A DNA stretch of 64,000 bases from Onishia taeanensis (GCF_003268885.1 NZ_QLSX01000001.1:186001-250000); one strand, 5' to 3'; positions 30,328 through 40,577 are shown, numbered from the stretch's first letter. Numbers and translations are program-made. Notes: generated from the letters alone by a model not told the origin.

Positions 30328-30542
30328 GAGGGGAAGCTCCTTGGAGTGGATGTCGTTGGAAACGAAGTCAGGCGTCTTCGCGCATGCGACGGCGCTACAT
30401 CAGGTAATGATGGTAGCAGACGCCTTATTCAACCCATCACGTAACGCCGAGGCACTACATCGACAACATGGCCCGGCTGACATCCCATTTGCAGCCCTGC
30501 TCCAAAGCCCTGCCGCCATCTAAAGCCCCAGACATCACAACA

Positions 30543-30824
30543 TCAGGGCGTGAACTCAACCAGCGTGCGCATGGAATCGACTTTCAGTCGGTCTTCTTCC
30601 ATCGCCTGCCTGGCCTCGTCAGATGCCATGAAGGTCTGGAACCGCGCCATGTCCGGCACTTCCAGAATCAGCCCCACCGAGTTCGGGTGCTCTGCATCCT
30701 TGAAAGTACGCGCGCTGACACCGATCTGCGCGAACATCTCGTGCCGACTACCCGCTCCTTTCTTCCAGGCCCTCGCCCAGCGCTCGCCATCCTCAACCTC
30801 GTGAAACACGATTAGCGTTGCCAT
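30543..30824 (-). CDS. small hypothetical protein, dimeric alpha/beta-barrel-like
   Basis: 93 residues: ATLIVFHEVEDGERW, then a helix, NSVGLILEVPDMARF and a C-terminal strand. Length and alternating strands and helices suggest a ferredoxin-like dimeric alpha-beta barrel, but I do not recognise a named family. GGAGG lies upstream of the start. Monocistronic in appearance; the 215 bp before it hold nothing recognisable. Confidence 0.7.
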   Translation of the reverse strand: MATLIVFHEVEDGERWARAWKKGAGSRHEMFAQIGVSARTFKDAEHPNSVGLILEVPDMARFQTFMASDEARQAMEEDRLKVDSMRTLVEFTP

Positions 30825-31194
30825 CTGCCTTCCTCCCTTGTGTGAGCGCCATTATCGATACATGCAGGCACTTGGCCGCCGCGGCGACCTTTCGCGCCAC
30901 GCTCACCAACGCGGGCGCCATGGCGCCGGCCATGATCGCCGGGCCTCACTCAAGAATAGATCGCCCTTCCCTTCGCCGCCTCGGCATCAGCCCGGTGGGC
31001 AGCATGGAAAGTGCACGGGGTTGTCAGGGGGATGGTCGTGGTGAAGCGGGCGGGAAAGGATCTGAATGCGGCAGGCAGGTCGGTGTGGTGCCGAGAAGGG
31101 AGCCGCGAGGCGGCAATAGGGCTGGCGCCTCATGGCTCGCGGCCGAGGGGATAGCGGCAGCAAACGGCCAGAAGCAGCCTTTTAGTGAGTCCTG
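30825..31194. other. gene-free stretch beside attC-like site
   Basis: About 370 bp of GC-rich sequence with several stop-interrupted frames. No protein family, hairpin or repeat recognised. It lies on the far side of the attC-like site from the truncated RES gene, where the next cassette would be expected in an integron; none is identifiable. Confidence 0.5.
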
Positions 31195-31696
31195 ATATAA
31201 CGCTAAGGTAACCGGCGCCGGAGCGCCAGCGGAGGGAACCAAAAGCGGCACGCTTTTGGCGTCCGGTTGACCGCTTGGTTATTTGTTTTTTCCGACGATC
31301 AACATAATAGAGATTTTCGGTTGGGGGAAAGCTCAAGGGTAGTGACTTCAATTCAAAGGTTGTGCAGTTCACAAGATCTGCTGAATCTAGATCGAACAAA
31401 GCGAGGTTATACCCTTCAGCCAAAGCGCTCTTGTAGACGATGCCATCATAGCCTTTTGACTTAATGAACTCAGCTATAACTAGCGTAGGCGCGTAATCTG
31501 CGGTGGAATCCGATTCGAGAACCGGTCGCGAAAAGGCGCTATCAATGTGCGACCATACTGCTCGAATCTTCAATTCCTCGAATGGTTCACTAAAGAAAAA
31601 GTATTGTTCCTCTCCGTGCTCCACCGAAAAATATATTAGCTTTAACTCTTTTCTGGTTACAAAAAAATCCGTCGATATTACCGAGCCAACCCAGGG
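31130..31696 (-). pseudogene. RES-domain toxin gene (NAD+ phosphorylase family), 5'-truncated
   Basis: The reading frame contains RES-family segments in order: PWVGSVIS at 31673-31696, LVIAEFIKSKGYDGIVYKSA and GYNLALFDLDSADLV. RES toxins of RES-Xre systems degrade NAD+. The N-terminal third with the first catalytic Arg is missing: upstream sequence is IS3 orfB debris. Without a stop at the usual end, the frame reads about 50 residues through the attC-like site. No Xre antitoxin gene is nearby. More AT-rich than its neighbours, consistent with transfer. Inactive by inference. Confidence 0.8.
31195..31287 (-). other. attC-like integron recombination site
   Basis: Imperfect palindrome of about 93 bp. 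Outer 7-mers ATATAAC (31195-31201) and GTTATTT (31278-31284) match as inverted repeats at 6 of 7 positions. Inner arms GTAACCGG-CGCC and GGCGTCCGGTTGAC pair with one unpaired base, as in attC L boxes. A central hairpin CCAAAAGCG-GCA-CGCTTTTGG is at 31239-31259. It lies at the 3' end of the RES fragment in the orientation expected for a gene cassette. No integrase seen in this window. Sequence and fold support this; activity is untested. Confidence 0.7.
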
Positions 31697-32142
31697 TTTA
31701 TGCAGTCATTTATAAAAACTGCTACGGGCCAACTGAGCACACGACACATGGTTTTGGTGTTAAACTCGTACCGATGATCGTTGATAAACCGGTACTTCAC
31801 TCGGGCTCTCTGGCAAAGTACCGAGCGGCCTTTTTTAGAATATCGCGCTTTTCTTCTATCCGGCGCATTTGTGCTCGCAGCCTGAGAATCTCGCTCTTGT
31901 CCTCGACCAACTCGGCGGCCTGTTCATCAGACTTATCCGGCTTCACGGCCTTAACCCATTTGTAGAGGCTGTGAGCCGAGACTCCCAAGCCTTGCGACAC
32001 TTCGGCGACGGTATAGCCCCGCTCCAGCAATTGTCGAACCGCTTCGTTCTTGAATTCTGGGGGATAACGTTAGCTACTCATGACAATTGCTCCTATGCTC
32101 TAATAATAGGCTAGGAGTGTCTACTGCACCGGGGTAAGTCCA
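31697..32142 (-). mobile_element. remnant of an IS3-family insertion sequence
   Basis: One end is at 32142: on the minus strand TGGACTTACCCCGGTGCAG, an IS3-type terminal repeat starting TG and containing ACCCC. orfA follows, then the first about 30 codons of orfB (KYRFINDHR, EFNTKTMCRVL) with a frameshift and an in-frame stop before LHKP. The remainder of orfB and the other end are missing; sequence passes directly into the RES fragment near 31696. Clearly dead on its own. Confidence 0.85.
31797..32081 (-). pseudogene. IS3-family transposase OrfA with nonsense mutation at codon 4
   Basis: From ATG 32081 the frame reads MSS-stop-RYPPEFKNEAVRQLLERGYT and continues to the complete C-terminus. 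It contains a helix-turn-helix (YTVAEVSQGLGVSAHSLYKWV) and the leucine-zipper-like tail (LRAQMRRIEEKRDILKKA). The stop TAA is at 32070-32072, where relatives carry a sense codon. Translation could restart downstream, but orfB is broken too. Confidence 0.85.
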
Positions 32143-32200
32143 CCCGTTTATTCTTCTTTTCCGTATTTATCTTATCAGCATAAGCGAAGGGGTAGACGTG

Positions 32201-33187
32201 ATGTCCGGACCGTTCCAGTTGCTCGCCATGTCCCTTTCTCCAGGCGATCCGGTCGCTCGCATTATCGCCGCCGTCGATCGACTCGAGGCCCGCAGTGGCG
32301 TTCGCGTGCTGGACATGATGATAGTGGAGAAGGGCGAGGACGGCAGCGTCGTCCAGTCGTCCCTCGGTGAAGACGACGACTTCGGTGAGCTCGTCGCAAG
32401 GCTCTTCCCGAACGACGTCGCCAGAGCCGAGCCCGGCGATGGCGCACCCGCCCGGCTGTGGGGGCTGGCGCAGGCCTTGCCGGCCGGGACGGCGGTCGCC
32501 TTTCTGCTCGTCGACCACCGCTGGGCCCGAGCGCTCTTCGACGTGATCGACGAGGCGGACGGCGCGTTGTTGGGTTCCGGTTTCCTCTCACCGGAGCTCG
32601 GGCTGGTCGTTGACACCGAGCTCGCGGCAATGGAGCAGGCCGCTCGATCCATCGCCACGGCGCAGGCTGCCGAAGCGGAAGCGAGACTGCGGGCCGTCGC
32701 TGCACTGGCCGAAGCCGACGAGGCCGTGGCCGCCTCGGCCCGGATTCGATCTGCGGCCGCCGCCGAGACCCTCCAGGTGCTGACGGAGGCGGGCCTGCTA
32801 GAGCTGGCCGCGGCGAGCGAGGCCGCCGACGCCCTCAGCAATGCGGGCCTGATCATGGCAGCCGCGGACCGCGCCGTCGAAGAGGCCGTGGCGAGAGGCG
32901 CAGCCGCAGATAAAGCGGCGGATGAAACCGTCGCCCGGGACCGGGAGGCCGTGCGAGCCTCCGACGAGCAGGCGGCCGCCGCCCGCATGGCCGCCTCGAT
33001 CACCCCGGCAGAGATCCGCGTGCTGCGCTACCTGCCGACAAAACTCAGCTTCGCGCTCATCGCCGACAAGCTGGGGATTTCTCGAGGAGCTGCCAGGAGT
33101 CGGGCCGAGCGAGCCTACAAGAAGCTCAGTGTCCACAATCGAGCTGACGCAGTGCATCGGGCGCGGACTCACCGAATCCTGCCGTGA
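32201..33187 (+). CDS. DUF6325-like / LuxR-type helix-turn-helix regulator
   Basis: 328 residues in three parts: an N-terminal small alpha/beta domain like DUF6325 (about 1-100; PFQLLAMSLSPGDPVA, VLDMMIVEK); a very Ala/Glu-rich helical stretch (about 135-255), probably coiled coil; and a C-terminal LuxR-type helix-turn-helix (about 262-325; TPAEIRVLRYLPTKLS, ADKLGISRGAARSRAERAYKKL). This architecture is familiar from actinobacteria rather than Halomonadaceae, and the gene abuts an IS3 remnant, so acquisition by transfer is likely (inference). ATG 32201 with GAAGGGG upstream; GTG 32198 is adjacent in frame. Confidence 0.8.
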   Translation: MSGPFQLLAMSLSPGDPVARIIAAVDRLEARSGVRVLDMMIVEKGEDGSVVQSSLGEDDDFGELVARLFPNDVARAEPGDGAPARLWGLAQALPAGTAVAFLLVDHRWARALFDVIDEADGALLGSGFLSPELGLVVDTELAAMEQAARSIATAQAAEAEARLRAVAALAEADEAVAASARIRSAAAAETLQVLTEAGLLELAAASEAADALSNAGLIMAAADRAVEEAVARGAAADKAADETVARDREAVRASDEQAAAARMAASITPAEIRVLRYLPTKLSFALIADKLGISRGAARSRAERAYKKLSVHNRADAVHRARTHRILP

Positions 33188-33811
33188 CCGCACCGCGCGG
33201 ACGACCACCTGCTTCCGTGGCCGCGGCCGCACCTGAGCGCATCCTACTCTCCAGCCTCTGCGCCAGGCCCGCCCCCGACAAAAAGGAGTCGGTGACAAAC
33301 GATCATCATTGGCACTTATGGAATAGCCCGGCTGGATTTGATTTACCGCCGCGGTAACAACCGCAAAGTACCCATATCTTTCTCGTTCTAACAGGTATGA
33401 GACTGCGTGCTCGATATTTCACTTGAACGCGCATGCACGTTCAACAATGCTATGCTGCACGCCCACCTACCCCGTAAGCTTCTGAAATACCGAAAACTTA
33501 AGCATAAGTCGGCAGCATAAAACCAATCATCCTGCATGCTGCATAACACTGAAGAACGTGCTCGCTGCCTTTTCCGGCAGGGCCGCTTCATGTCGATACC
33601 AGCTAACCACCCTCCACATGTCCATCCGCCTCGCCCACGCTTCCGCCGGGTAACGCCTTGGCAGGCACCACCTTCCTGGCAGTCGTGACCTGGTAGAATC
33701 ATGCCCCCTGCCCTGGGGAGATAAACGATCAAGAACCCTTTATGTAGCGTTCTTTCGCGTCGATTTGCACAGCGTTCCATTGAACAGGTGGACGCCACTC
33801 GGGGAGCCTGC
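33188..33811. other. intergenic region with a near-perfect 22-bp palindrome
   Basis: 620 bp without a supportable gene. At 33423-33444 lies TTGAACG-c-GCATGC-a-CGTTCAA, a dyad with a single mismatched pair, a possible operator or small hairpin. Base composition is mixed and stop-rich, fitting decayed accessory DNA. Confidence 0.6.
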
Positions 33812-34214
33812 TTAGGCAACATCATCGCTTGGCCCGATCCAGCCGAAGGGGTTGTAGGCCACCTCCCACAGGTGGCCATCGGGGTCGGCGAAGTAGCCGG
33901 AATAGCCGCCCCAGAAGACCTTCTGCGCAGGCTTGACCAGGATGACGCCGGCGGCCACCGCTTGATCAAGGAGTGCGTCGACCTCCGCCTCGGAGCTCAG
34001 GTTGTGGGCCAAAGCCGCTGCCGTCAGCCGGCACACCCGCGTCGTCGGCGAGAGCTTCGCGGCCATACAACCCCAGCCAGCTACCGTTGAGCGGAAAGAA
34101 TGCCACAGTAGGCGGCGATGCCATGCGTGGCAGGCCCAGGCCTTGCTCGTAGAAGCGGACCGAACGAGCCAGATCGCTCACGCCGAGGGTAATCATGCTG
34201 ATTCTGGGGTTCAC
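33812..34214 (-). pseudogene. VOC/glyoxalase family protein, frameshifted
   Basis: The N-terminal half (ISMITLGVSDLARSVRFYEQ to ADDAGVPADGSGF) and C-terminal half (ALAHNLSSEAEVD to FWGGYSGYFADPDGHLWEVAYNPF) are in different frames, joined near 34008-34014. Intact relatives read GSGF-x-GF-x-LAHN here, so a short deletion at a repeated GGCTTT-like word is the likely cause. GTG 34214 with AAGGAG upstream is the likely start; ATG 34241 is in frame. A sequencing error cannot be excluded. Confidence 0.8.
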
Positions 34215-34250
34215 TTGGGTTCGCTCCTTCAGCACAGGCATGGTGCTGCA

Positions 34251-35153
34251 TCACCCCGCCACAACCCGGTTCTTGCCGCTTCGTTTCGCTTCGTACAATG
34301 CATTGTCCGCGCGTTTCAGGGTGTCTTCATACGAGCGGTCTTCGGGCAGCATTGTCGCTACTCCGATGCTGACGGTTGGGGAGATGCCATCAATACAAAA
34401 GCGACTCAGCTCACGGTTGACGCTCTCATGCAGCCGGTTGGCAAATTGCACCGCGTGCTCCAGTTCAATATTCGGCAGGCCAATCACGAACTCGTCCCCG
34501 CCAAAGCGACAGGCAATATCGGTTTTTCTCAGCTCTGAGCGGCAAACATTACTGACAGCCACGATGATTTCATCACCTTCATAATGTCCTAAGGTATCAT
34601 TAATTTTCTTAAGGTTATCAAGGTCAAACATCAGAATGGACGTCGGCACTGCGTGCCTTTCAAAGGTTTCATGAAAAAGCGCCAGGTCGAGTTCAAGCTT
34701 TCTGCGGTTAAAAAGTCCTGTGAGCTGATCGGTGTCGCTGAGCGCACGCAGTTGGACCTCCATGTCGTGTCGCTCAGAAATATTACTGGCAACCCAGAGC
34801 ACCACGGCTTCACCGTCCACTTGAAAATCGAGCCCCTGAATACGGCCTTCGAACCAGATTGGCTGCTGGGGGCCGTCCTCTCGCAACCCCCTGACATCCT
34901 TATTGCTTAATTCGTATTCTCTAATCAATAGATTACCGGAATCCAGGGCGAGCCCGATCTGCTGCAGAAACCAATCGGCCTTCTCTTTTTTCACCACATC
35001 GGCAATGTTCAACCCGACGAGCCCACTGCCGTCGTGGTAGTAACGAGCATCACGGCCACCGAACACGGCCACGTATTTTCCGCTGCGCGATATTATAAAT
35101 ACAGGGTCTGGCAATGCCCCCAGCACAATGCCCATCTGCTCAATACTAATCAT
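34251..35153 (-). CDS. PAS-GGDEF diguanylate cyclase
   Basis: 300-residue soluble enzyme. The PAS domain (about 5-125; PDPVFIISRSGKYVAVFGG) ends with a PAC-like WVASNISERHDMEVQ linker, followed by GGDEF (about 140-298). The active-site GGDEF in CRFGGDEFVIG is intact, and the product-inhibition I-site RKTD lies five residues before it. It should make cyclic di-GMP in response to an unknown PAS signal. ATG 35153 is preceded by AGGG. Confidence 0.93.
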   Translation of the reverse strand: MISIEQMGIVLGALPDPVFIISRSGKYVAVFGGRDARYYHDGSGLVGLNIADVVKKEKADWFLQQIGLALDSGNLLIREYELSNKDVRGLREDGPQQPIWFEGRIQGLDFQVDGEAVVLWVASNISERHDMEVQLRALSDTDQLTGLFNRRKLELDLALFHETFERHAVPTSILMFDLDNLKKINDTLGHYEGDEIIVAVSNVCRSELRKTDIACRFGGDEFVIGLPNIELEHAVQFANRLHESVNRELSRFCIDGISPTVSIGVATMLPEDRSYEDTLKRADNALYEAKRSGKNRVVAG

Positions 35154-35696
35154 CAAAACGCCCTGTAATATCCTTCCGAAAAATCGGATGTTATATGAAG
35201 CCTATTGCAGGCAAGCGACGGCGCTCTGCCTGTGGTGAGCATACAAGCGGTTTTACACCCAATACTCGCCGGATGCAGTAGCTGGAACGTGCGCTAGATT
35301 TCTGGACAACTACCGCAGACCAGCGCTCGACGATGACCGGTCGCACTTCGATTCGAAGCATGCGCCCCATGCTGCCGCCAGGTGATGCCGTGATAGGCGC
35401 TATTTTCCTGTGATTATGGCCCAGCAGGAACCACGCTTCGGGGAAATCAGGGCTTCAGCAGGCTTAATTTAACCTGATTTTTACGTTGATTTACATGACG
35501 CCCCATTGAACGAACCGATGCTGCCGTGATGGCACCCTTAGACAAGGGCATCGCTTGAGCCGGCCTGTGTAAAGCACTGCATGCCAGGCCGCACAGGAGG
35601 TTGTCGGGGGCGTAGCCGCACCAAAAAACGCCCGCCCCGACAAGCGGGGCGGGCGTGATCATCAGCATTTCGAGCCGCTAACTTTTCCGGCAAAAG
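35154..35696. other. intergenic region, one terminator, no gene
   Basis: 543 bp between the cyclase start and the aldehyde-dehydrogenase stop. Beyond the terminator at 35628-35656 and the presumed cyclase promoter, nothing was recognised. Confidence 0.55.
35628..35656 (-). terminator. Rho-independent terminator of the aldehyde dehydrogenase cluster
   Basis: On the minus strand: a perfect 12-bp stem ACGCCCGCCCCG/CGGGGCGGGCGT, loop CTTGT, then TTTTTT. It is 41 bp after the dehydrogenase stop codon and ends the three-gene catabolic cluster. Confidence 0.95.
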
Positions 35697-37184
<1,488 letters not shown>

Positions 37185-37289
37185 CTGGGGCTGACTCCAA
37201 CCTTGGGTCGTGTTCTCGGTCTATGTTTCCGGTCTATGTTTCAGATACTGGGCTCGCCCGTCGGTTCATCCCGCGACCGGCAAGCCTTA

Positions 37290-38573
37290 TCAGACCTGGC
37301 GGCCCAGCAGGGCTTCATCGAACGGATAGCGCGAGAGCTTCTCGATGCCGGTCTCGGTGACCAGCACTTCTTCCTCGAGCTTGACGCCGTCGGCACCGCC
37401 GACTTCGCCGATATAGCTCTCTACCGAAACCACCATGCCGGGCTCGAGGATGCCGTCCTTCGAGAAGCGGTCGAAGTCCATGTGGTGAGCGACCAGCGGC
37501 GTTTCGCCATGCATGCCAACGCCATGAATGATCGACGGATAGCGACGATCGAGGAAGCGTTCGGGAATCTTCCAGGCCTTTTCTGCGATCTCGCGATAGC
37601 TCATGCCGGGCCTGAGGATCGACATGTTGTGGTGCACCTGGTCATAGGCCATCTGGTAGAGGCTCTGCTGGTAGCCGCTGGGGCGACCCGGCCCGACATG
37701 GAAGGTGCGCGAGAAATCGGAGTAGTAGCCGTGACAGCCGATGGTGTCGGTGTCCAGCGCGATCAGTTCGCCGGGGCGCACGACCCTATCGCTTGCCTCG
37801 TTGAACCAGGGATTGGTGCGCGGGCCGGAGGACAGCAGGCGCGTCTCGATGAACTCGCCGCCCTGTTTGATGACGTTGCCGTAGAGGGTCGCAAACAGCT
37901 CGGTCTCGGTGACACCCGGCTTGATGGCGGCTTCCACTTCGGCCACCGCGGCCTCTGAGCCTGCCATCGACTGGGCCAGGCAGGCGATCTCTTCCGGGGT
38001 CTTGATGCGGCGGCAATGCAGGGTGTCCTGCATGCAGTCGAAGACCTCGAGACCCTGCGCCTCCAGCGAGCGGGCCAGGTTCAGCGCGCAGCGGTCCAGG
38101 CCGATCTTCTTGTTGCCGCGGCCGTGCTCTTCCATCAGCTCGGCGATCTCGATGCCGAAGGGATCGGAGGACAGGTTGTCGCGCTGGTTGACCGCCGACC
38201 ACACCACCTTGGAGGTGCGCGATTCGTCGATGGTCTCGAGCCAGGTCGAGACGTGGGCGCTGCCCGGGTACTCGAAAAGGATCACCGGCCCTTCGAGCGG
38301 CACATAGATGTAGCGGGTGGAGTTGCGCAGGAAGTAGCCGAACATATTGCGCGAACCGGTGGCATAGCGCTGGTTGTAGGGGTCAAACAGCACCACGGCA
38401 CCGTAGCCCTGCTCGGCCATCATCTGGCGCAGGCGCTTGAGGCGCCCGCCACGCAGCTGCACCGGGTCGAAGGCGGTGGGAATGCTGTCGCCGTTGCCCA
38501 CGGGCGCCGAAGGCACCACCGGAATCGTGGCGGGTTCGTTGTCGGTCAGGTTGTCGAAGTCGACGATGCTCAT
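37290..38573 (-). CDS. M24-family metalloenzyme, DddP-like
   Basis: 427-residue creatinase/prolidase-fold protein. GGEFIETRLLSSGPRTNPWF and the C-terminal YPFDEALLGR resemble the DMSP lyase DddP. The metal ligands D274, D276, D286, H350, E385 and E400 have the same spacings I recall for DddP (295, 297, 307, 371, 406, 421). However, the position of DddP Asp377, its proposed base, is Gly356 (HGVGMHGE), so a different substrate or reaction is likely. Not an ectoine hydrolase by motif. ATG 38573 is preceded by AGAGAG. Confidence 0.8.
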   Translation of the reverse strand: MSIVDFDNLTDNEPATIPVVPSAPVGNGDSIPTAFDPVQLRGGRLKRLRQMMAEQGYGAVVLFDPYNQRYATGSRNMFGYFLRNSTRYIYVPLEGPVILFEYPGSAHVSTWLETIDESRTSKVVWSAVNQRDNLSSDPFGIEIAELMEEHGRGNKKIGLDRCALNLARSLEAQGLEVFDCMQDTLHCRRIKTPEEIACLAQSMAGSEAAVAEVEAAIKPGVTETELFATLYGNVIKQGGEFIETRLLSSGPRTNPWFNEASDRVVRPGELIALDTDTIGCHGYYSDFSRTFHVGPGRPSGYQQSLYQMAYDQVHHNMSILRPGMSYREIAEKAWKIPERFLDRRYPSIIHGVGMHGETPLVAHHMDFDRFSKDGILEPGMVVSVESYIGEVGGADGVKLEEEVLVTETGIEKLSRYPFDEALLGRQV

Positions 38574-38647
38574 GATCAAGCTCTCTGTTTATTCGTGGCC
38601 GTATTCGCGGGGGATATGCATAAGGTCGGGCAGAGGCGTCGCCGCCT

Positions 38648-39529
38648 TCAGTCGGCCAGGCTGTCGCTGCGCTGCATGCCCTCTTGGAGCAGCCGCTCGT
38701 GGACCGGGGCCATGCGCCCGAAGATGCGCTTGGCGCGCTCGGGGCGGCCGATAAAGCCCGGCTCCTTGGCATAGGCAAAGATCACGGTGTGGCGCTCGCG
38801 GTCACCTTCTACCGGCGTGACTCGGTGCAGCGAGTAGCGGCCGAAGAAGACCTGCAGATCACCCGGCTGAAGATCGAGGGACTTGAGTCGCGAGCGGTCG
38901 CCGTCGATGACCTGCTCGACCTCGTCGAAGCTTTCGCCTTCGGGGCTGCGGATGCCCGGGGCGTACTCGAAGCGCCCGCCACCTTGAGACTGACGAGTCA
39001 TCATGGTGACGATGAATTCGTTGGTGTCGTAGTGCCAGGGGTGCTGGCAGCCCTCTCGCAGCACATTAACGACCAGGTCCGCCAGGGGGTCGGCGTACTG
39101 ATGGATCTCGTCCATGCCCACGACGCTTGCGATGAAGTGCTGAAAGCCGGGGTGGGAATAGACCTGGCGAATGATGGTATCGCCGTCGATGCGATCACCG
39201 GCAACGAAACCGTTGGTGCGGTCATCGAAGCGGTTCTTGGGGTGCGAGGCCGGCAGGCTCGGGTCGGCGTCGCTGTTGTAGGGGTTGGTCTCGGTCTGGT
39301 TGTAGTGCGCCTGAGGCGACAGGCGTTCGGTCTCCTGTTCGAGCCGCGCCAGGGCCTCTTTGGGCACAAAGCCCTTGAGCACCACACAGCCGTCCTGGCC
39401 AAGCTGCTGTCGGCATTCGGCGATCAGCTCGCGTCCGCGGTCACCCTCAAGGCGATGAATGGGGTAACGTTCCAGGTCGATCAGCCCCTGCAGTGAGGTA
39501 TCGTCTTCCTGAATGCGGTTGCTTTGCAT
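38648..39529 (-). CDS. 2-oxoglutarate/Fe(II) oxygenase, HalD/BesD-related hydroxylase family
   Basis: 293 residues. The facial triad is H166-x-D168 (WHYDTNEF) and H235 (GRYSLHRVTPV), with R246 for 2-oxoglutarate. The block GDLQVFFGRYSLHRVTP and GGRFEYAPGIR resemble the family containing the amino-acid halogenases BesD/HalD. The Asp at HxD means hydroxylation rather than halogenation. AGGAG is 7 nt upstream of ATG 39529. It heads the cluster and is divergent from a LysR gene. The substrate is unknown; a small betaine or amino acid is plausible. Confidence 0.85.
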   Translation of the reverse strand: MQSNRIQEDDTSLQGLIDLERYPIHRLEGDRGRELIAECRQQLGQDGCVVLKGFVPKEALARLEQETERLSPQAHYNQTETNPYNSDADPSLPASHPKNRFDDRTNGFVAGDRIDGDTIIRQVYSHPGFQHFIASVVGMDEIHQYADPLADLVVNVLREGCQHPWHYDTNEFIVTMMTRQSQGGGRFEYAPGIRSPEGESFDEVEQVIDGDRSRLKSLDLQPGDLQVFFGRYSLHRVTPVEGDRERHTVIFAYAKEPGFIGRPERAKRIFGRMAPVHERLLQEGMQRSDSLAD

Positions 39530-39634
39530 GTCGTTGCTCCTGCCTGATCAATAACGTATAGACAGGGTAGAGAGGCAGGTTTAATAATAGAAATGAATGG
39601 TTAAGATATAAAAGATTGCAAGGGCTCATAGATC

Positions 39635-40528
39635 ATGGATACCGACCTGCTACGCGCCTTCGTCACGGTCGCCGAATGCGAGGGGTTCAGCGCCGCCGGC
39701 AAGGTGCTGCACCGCACCCAGTCGGCCGTCAGCCTGCAGATCAAACGACTCGAAGACCAGATGGGCGAATCGCTGTTCGAGCGCACCAGTCGCAGCGTGG
39801 TACTGACGCCGCCCGGAGGGCGCCTGCTGCCCTACGCCCGCCATATCCTCAAGCTGCAGGATGAGGCGCAGCGGGTAATGGGTGTGGAGCGCCAGGGCGA
39901 GCTGATCCGGCTTGGCACCTCCGAGGAACAGGCCAGTACCTACTTACCTGAGCTGCTGCCGCGCTTCGCCGCCCGCTTCCCCGAGGTACGCCTCGAAGTC
40001 ATCTGCAGCATCAGCGGCTCGCTAGTGCATGACTTTCAGGAAGGCCTATTGGATGCTGCCCTAGTGGTGCGCCACGGGCCGACCCAGACCGGCCGGCTGC
40101 TGGGACGCGAGCCGATGGTGTGGGTGGTGGCCGAGGACTGTTCGCTCGAGGAATGGGATACCCTGCCGCTGGCTCTGAACCCCGAAGGCTGCACCTTCCG
40201 TTCCCATGCCTTCGCGGCACTGGGTCCTACCGACTGGCGCTGGAACGTACGCTACTCCAGCCAGTCGCCCACCGGTATCAATCTGCCGGTTCAGGCGGGC
40301 CTGGCGGCCACCGTCAAGACCCCGCGAAGTGTCCCCGCAGGCTGTCGCATCGTCGGCGATGACGAAGGCCTGCCCTCGCTTGGGCATGTCGAGATCGAGC
40401 TGCATCGCACGCCGGGGCATTCAAGCGACGCCTTCACCGCCTTCTGCGACAAGCTGGAAGCCATCGTCACCGGCACCGCTTCGCTGGAATCGCTCAAGTA
40501 TGTGGCAAGCGAAGGAGTGGGTGACTAG
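39635..40528 (+). CDS. LysR-family regulator of the oxygenase/M24/mmsA cluster
   Basis: 297 residues with a winged helix-turn-helix at residues 3-60 (AGKVLHRTQSAVSLQIKRLE) and a substrate-binding domain. Divergent from the 2OG-oxygenase gene with a 105-bp AT-rich intergenic region (39530-39634), the usual layout for a LysR regulator and its target. I did not find a convincing T-N11-A palindrome there. Confidence 0.9.
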   Translation: MDTDLLRAFVTVAECEGFSAAGKVLHRTQSAVSLQIKRLEDQMGESLFERTSRSVVLTPPGGRLLPYARHILKLQDEAQRVMGVERQGELIRLGTSEEQASTYLPELLPRFAARFPEVRLEVICSISGSLVHDFQEGLLDAALVVRHGPTQTGRLLGREPMVWVVAEDCSLEEWDTLPLALNPEGCTFRSHAFAALGPTDWRWNVRYSSQSPTGINLPVQAGLAATVKTPRSVPAGCRIVGDDEGLPSLGHVEIELHRTPGHSSDAFTAFCDKLEAIVTGTASLESLKYVASEGVGD

Positions 40529-40577
40529 TCTTTCTTAGGCTTGGCCGCGCTTGGCCACTAATCAGGAGTCGCTTGTC

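Noticed and set aside
33188-33811. Second attC site or a small toxin gene
   Set aside because: No paired R/L boxes or cassette-like gene could be made out; only a short palindrome.
37290-38573. Ectoine hydrolase (doeA)
   Set aside because: Ligand spacing and C-terminal motifs match DddP-like M24 proteins better, and no doeB-like deacetylase or ectoine genes adjoin it.
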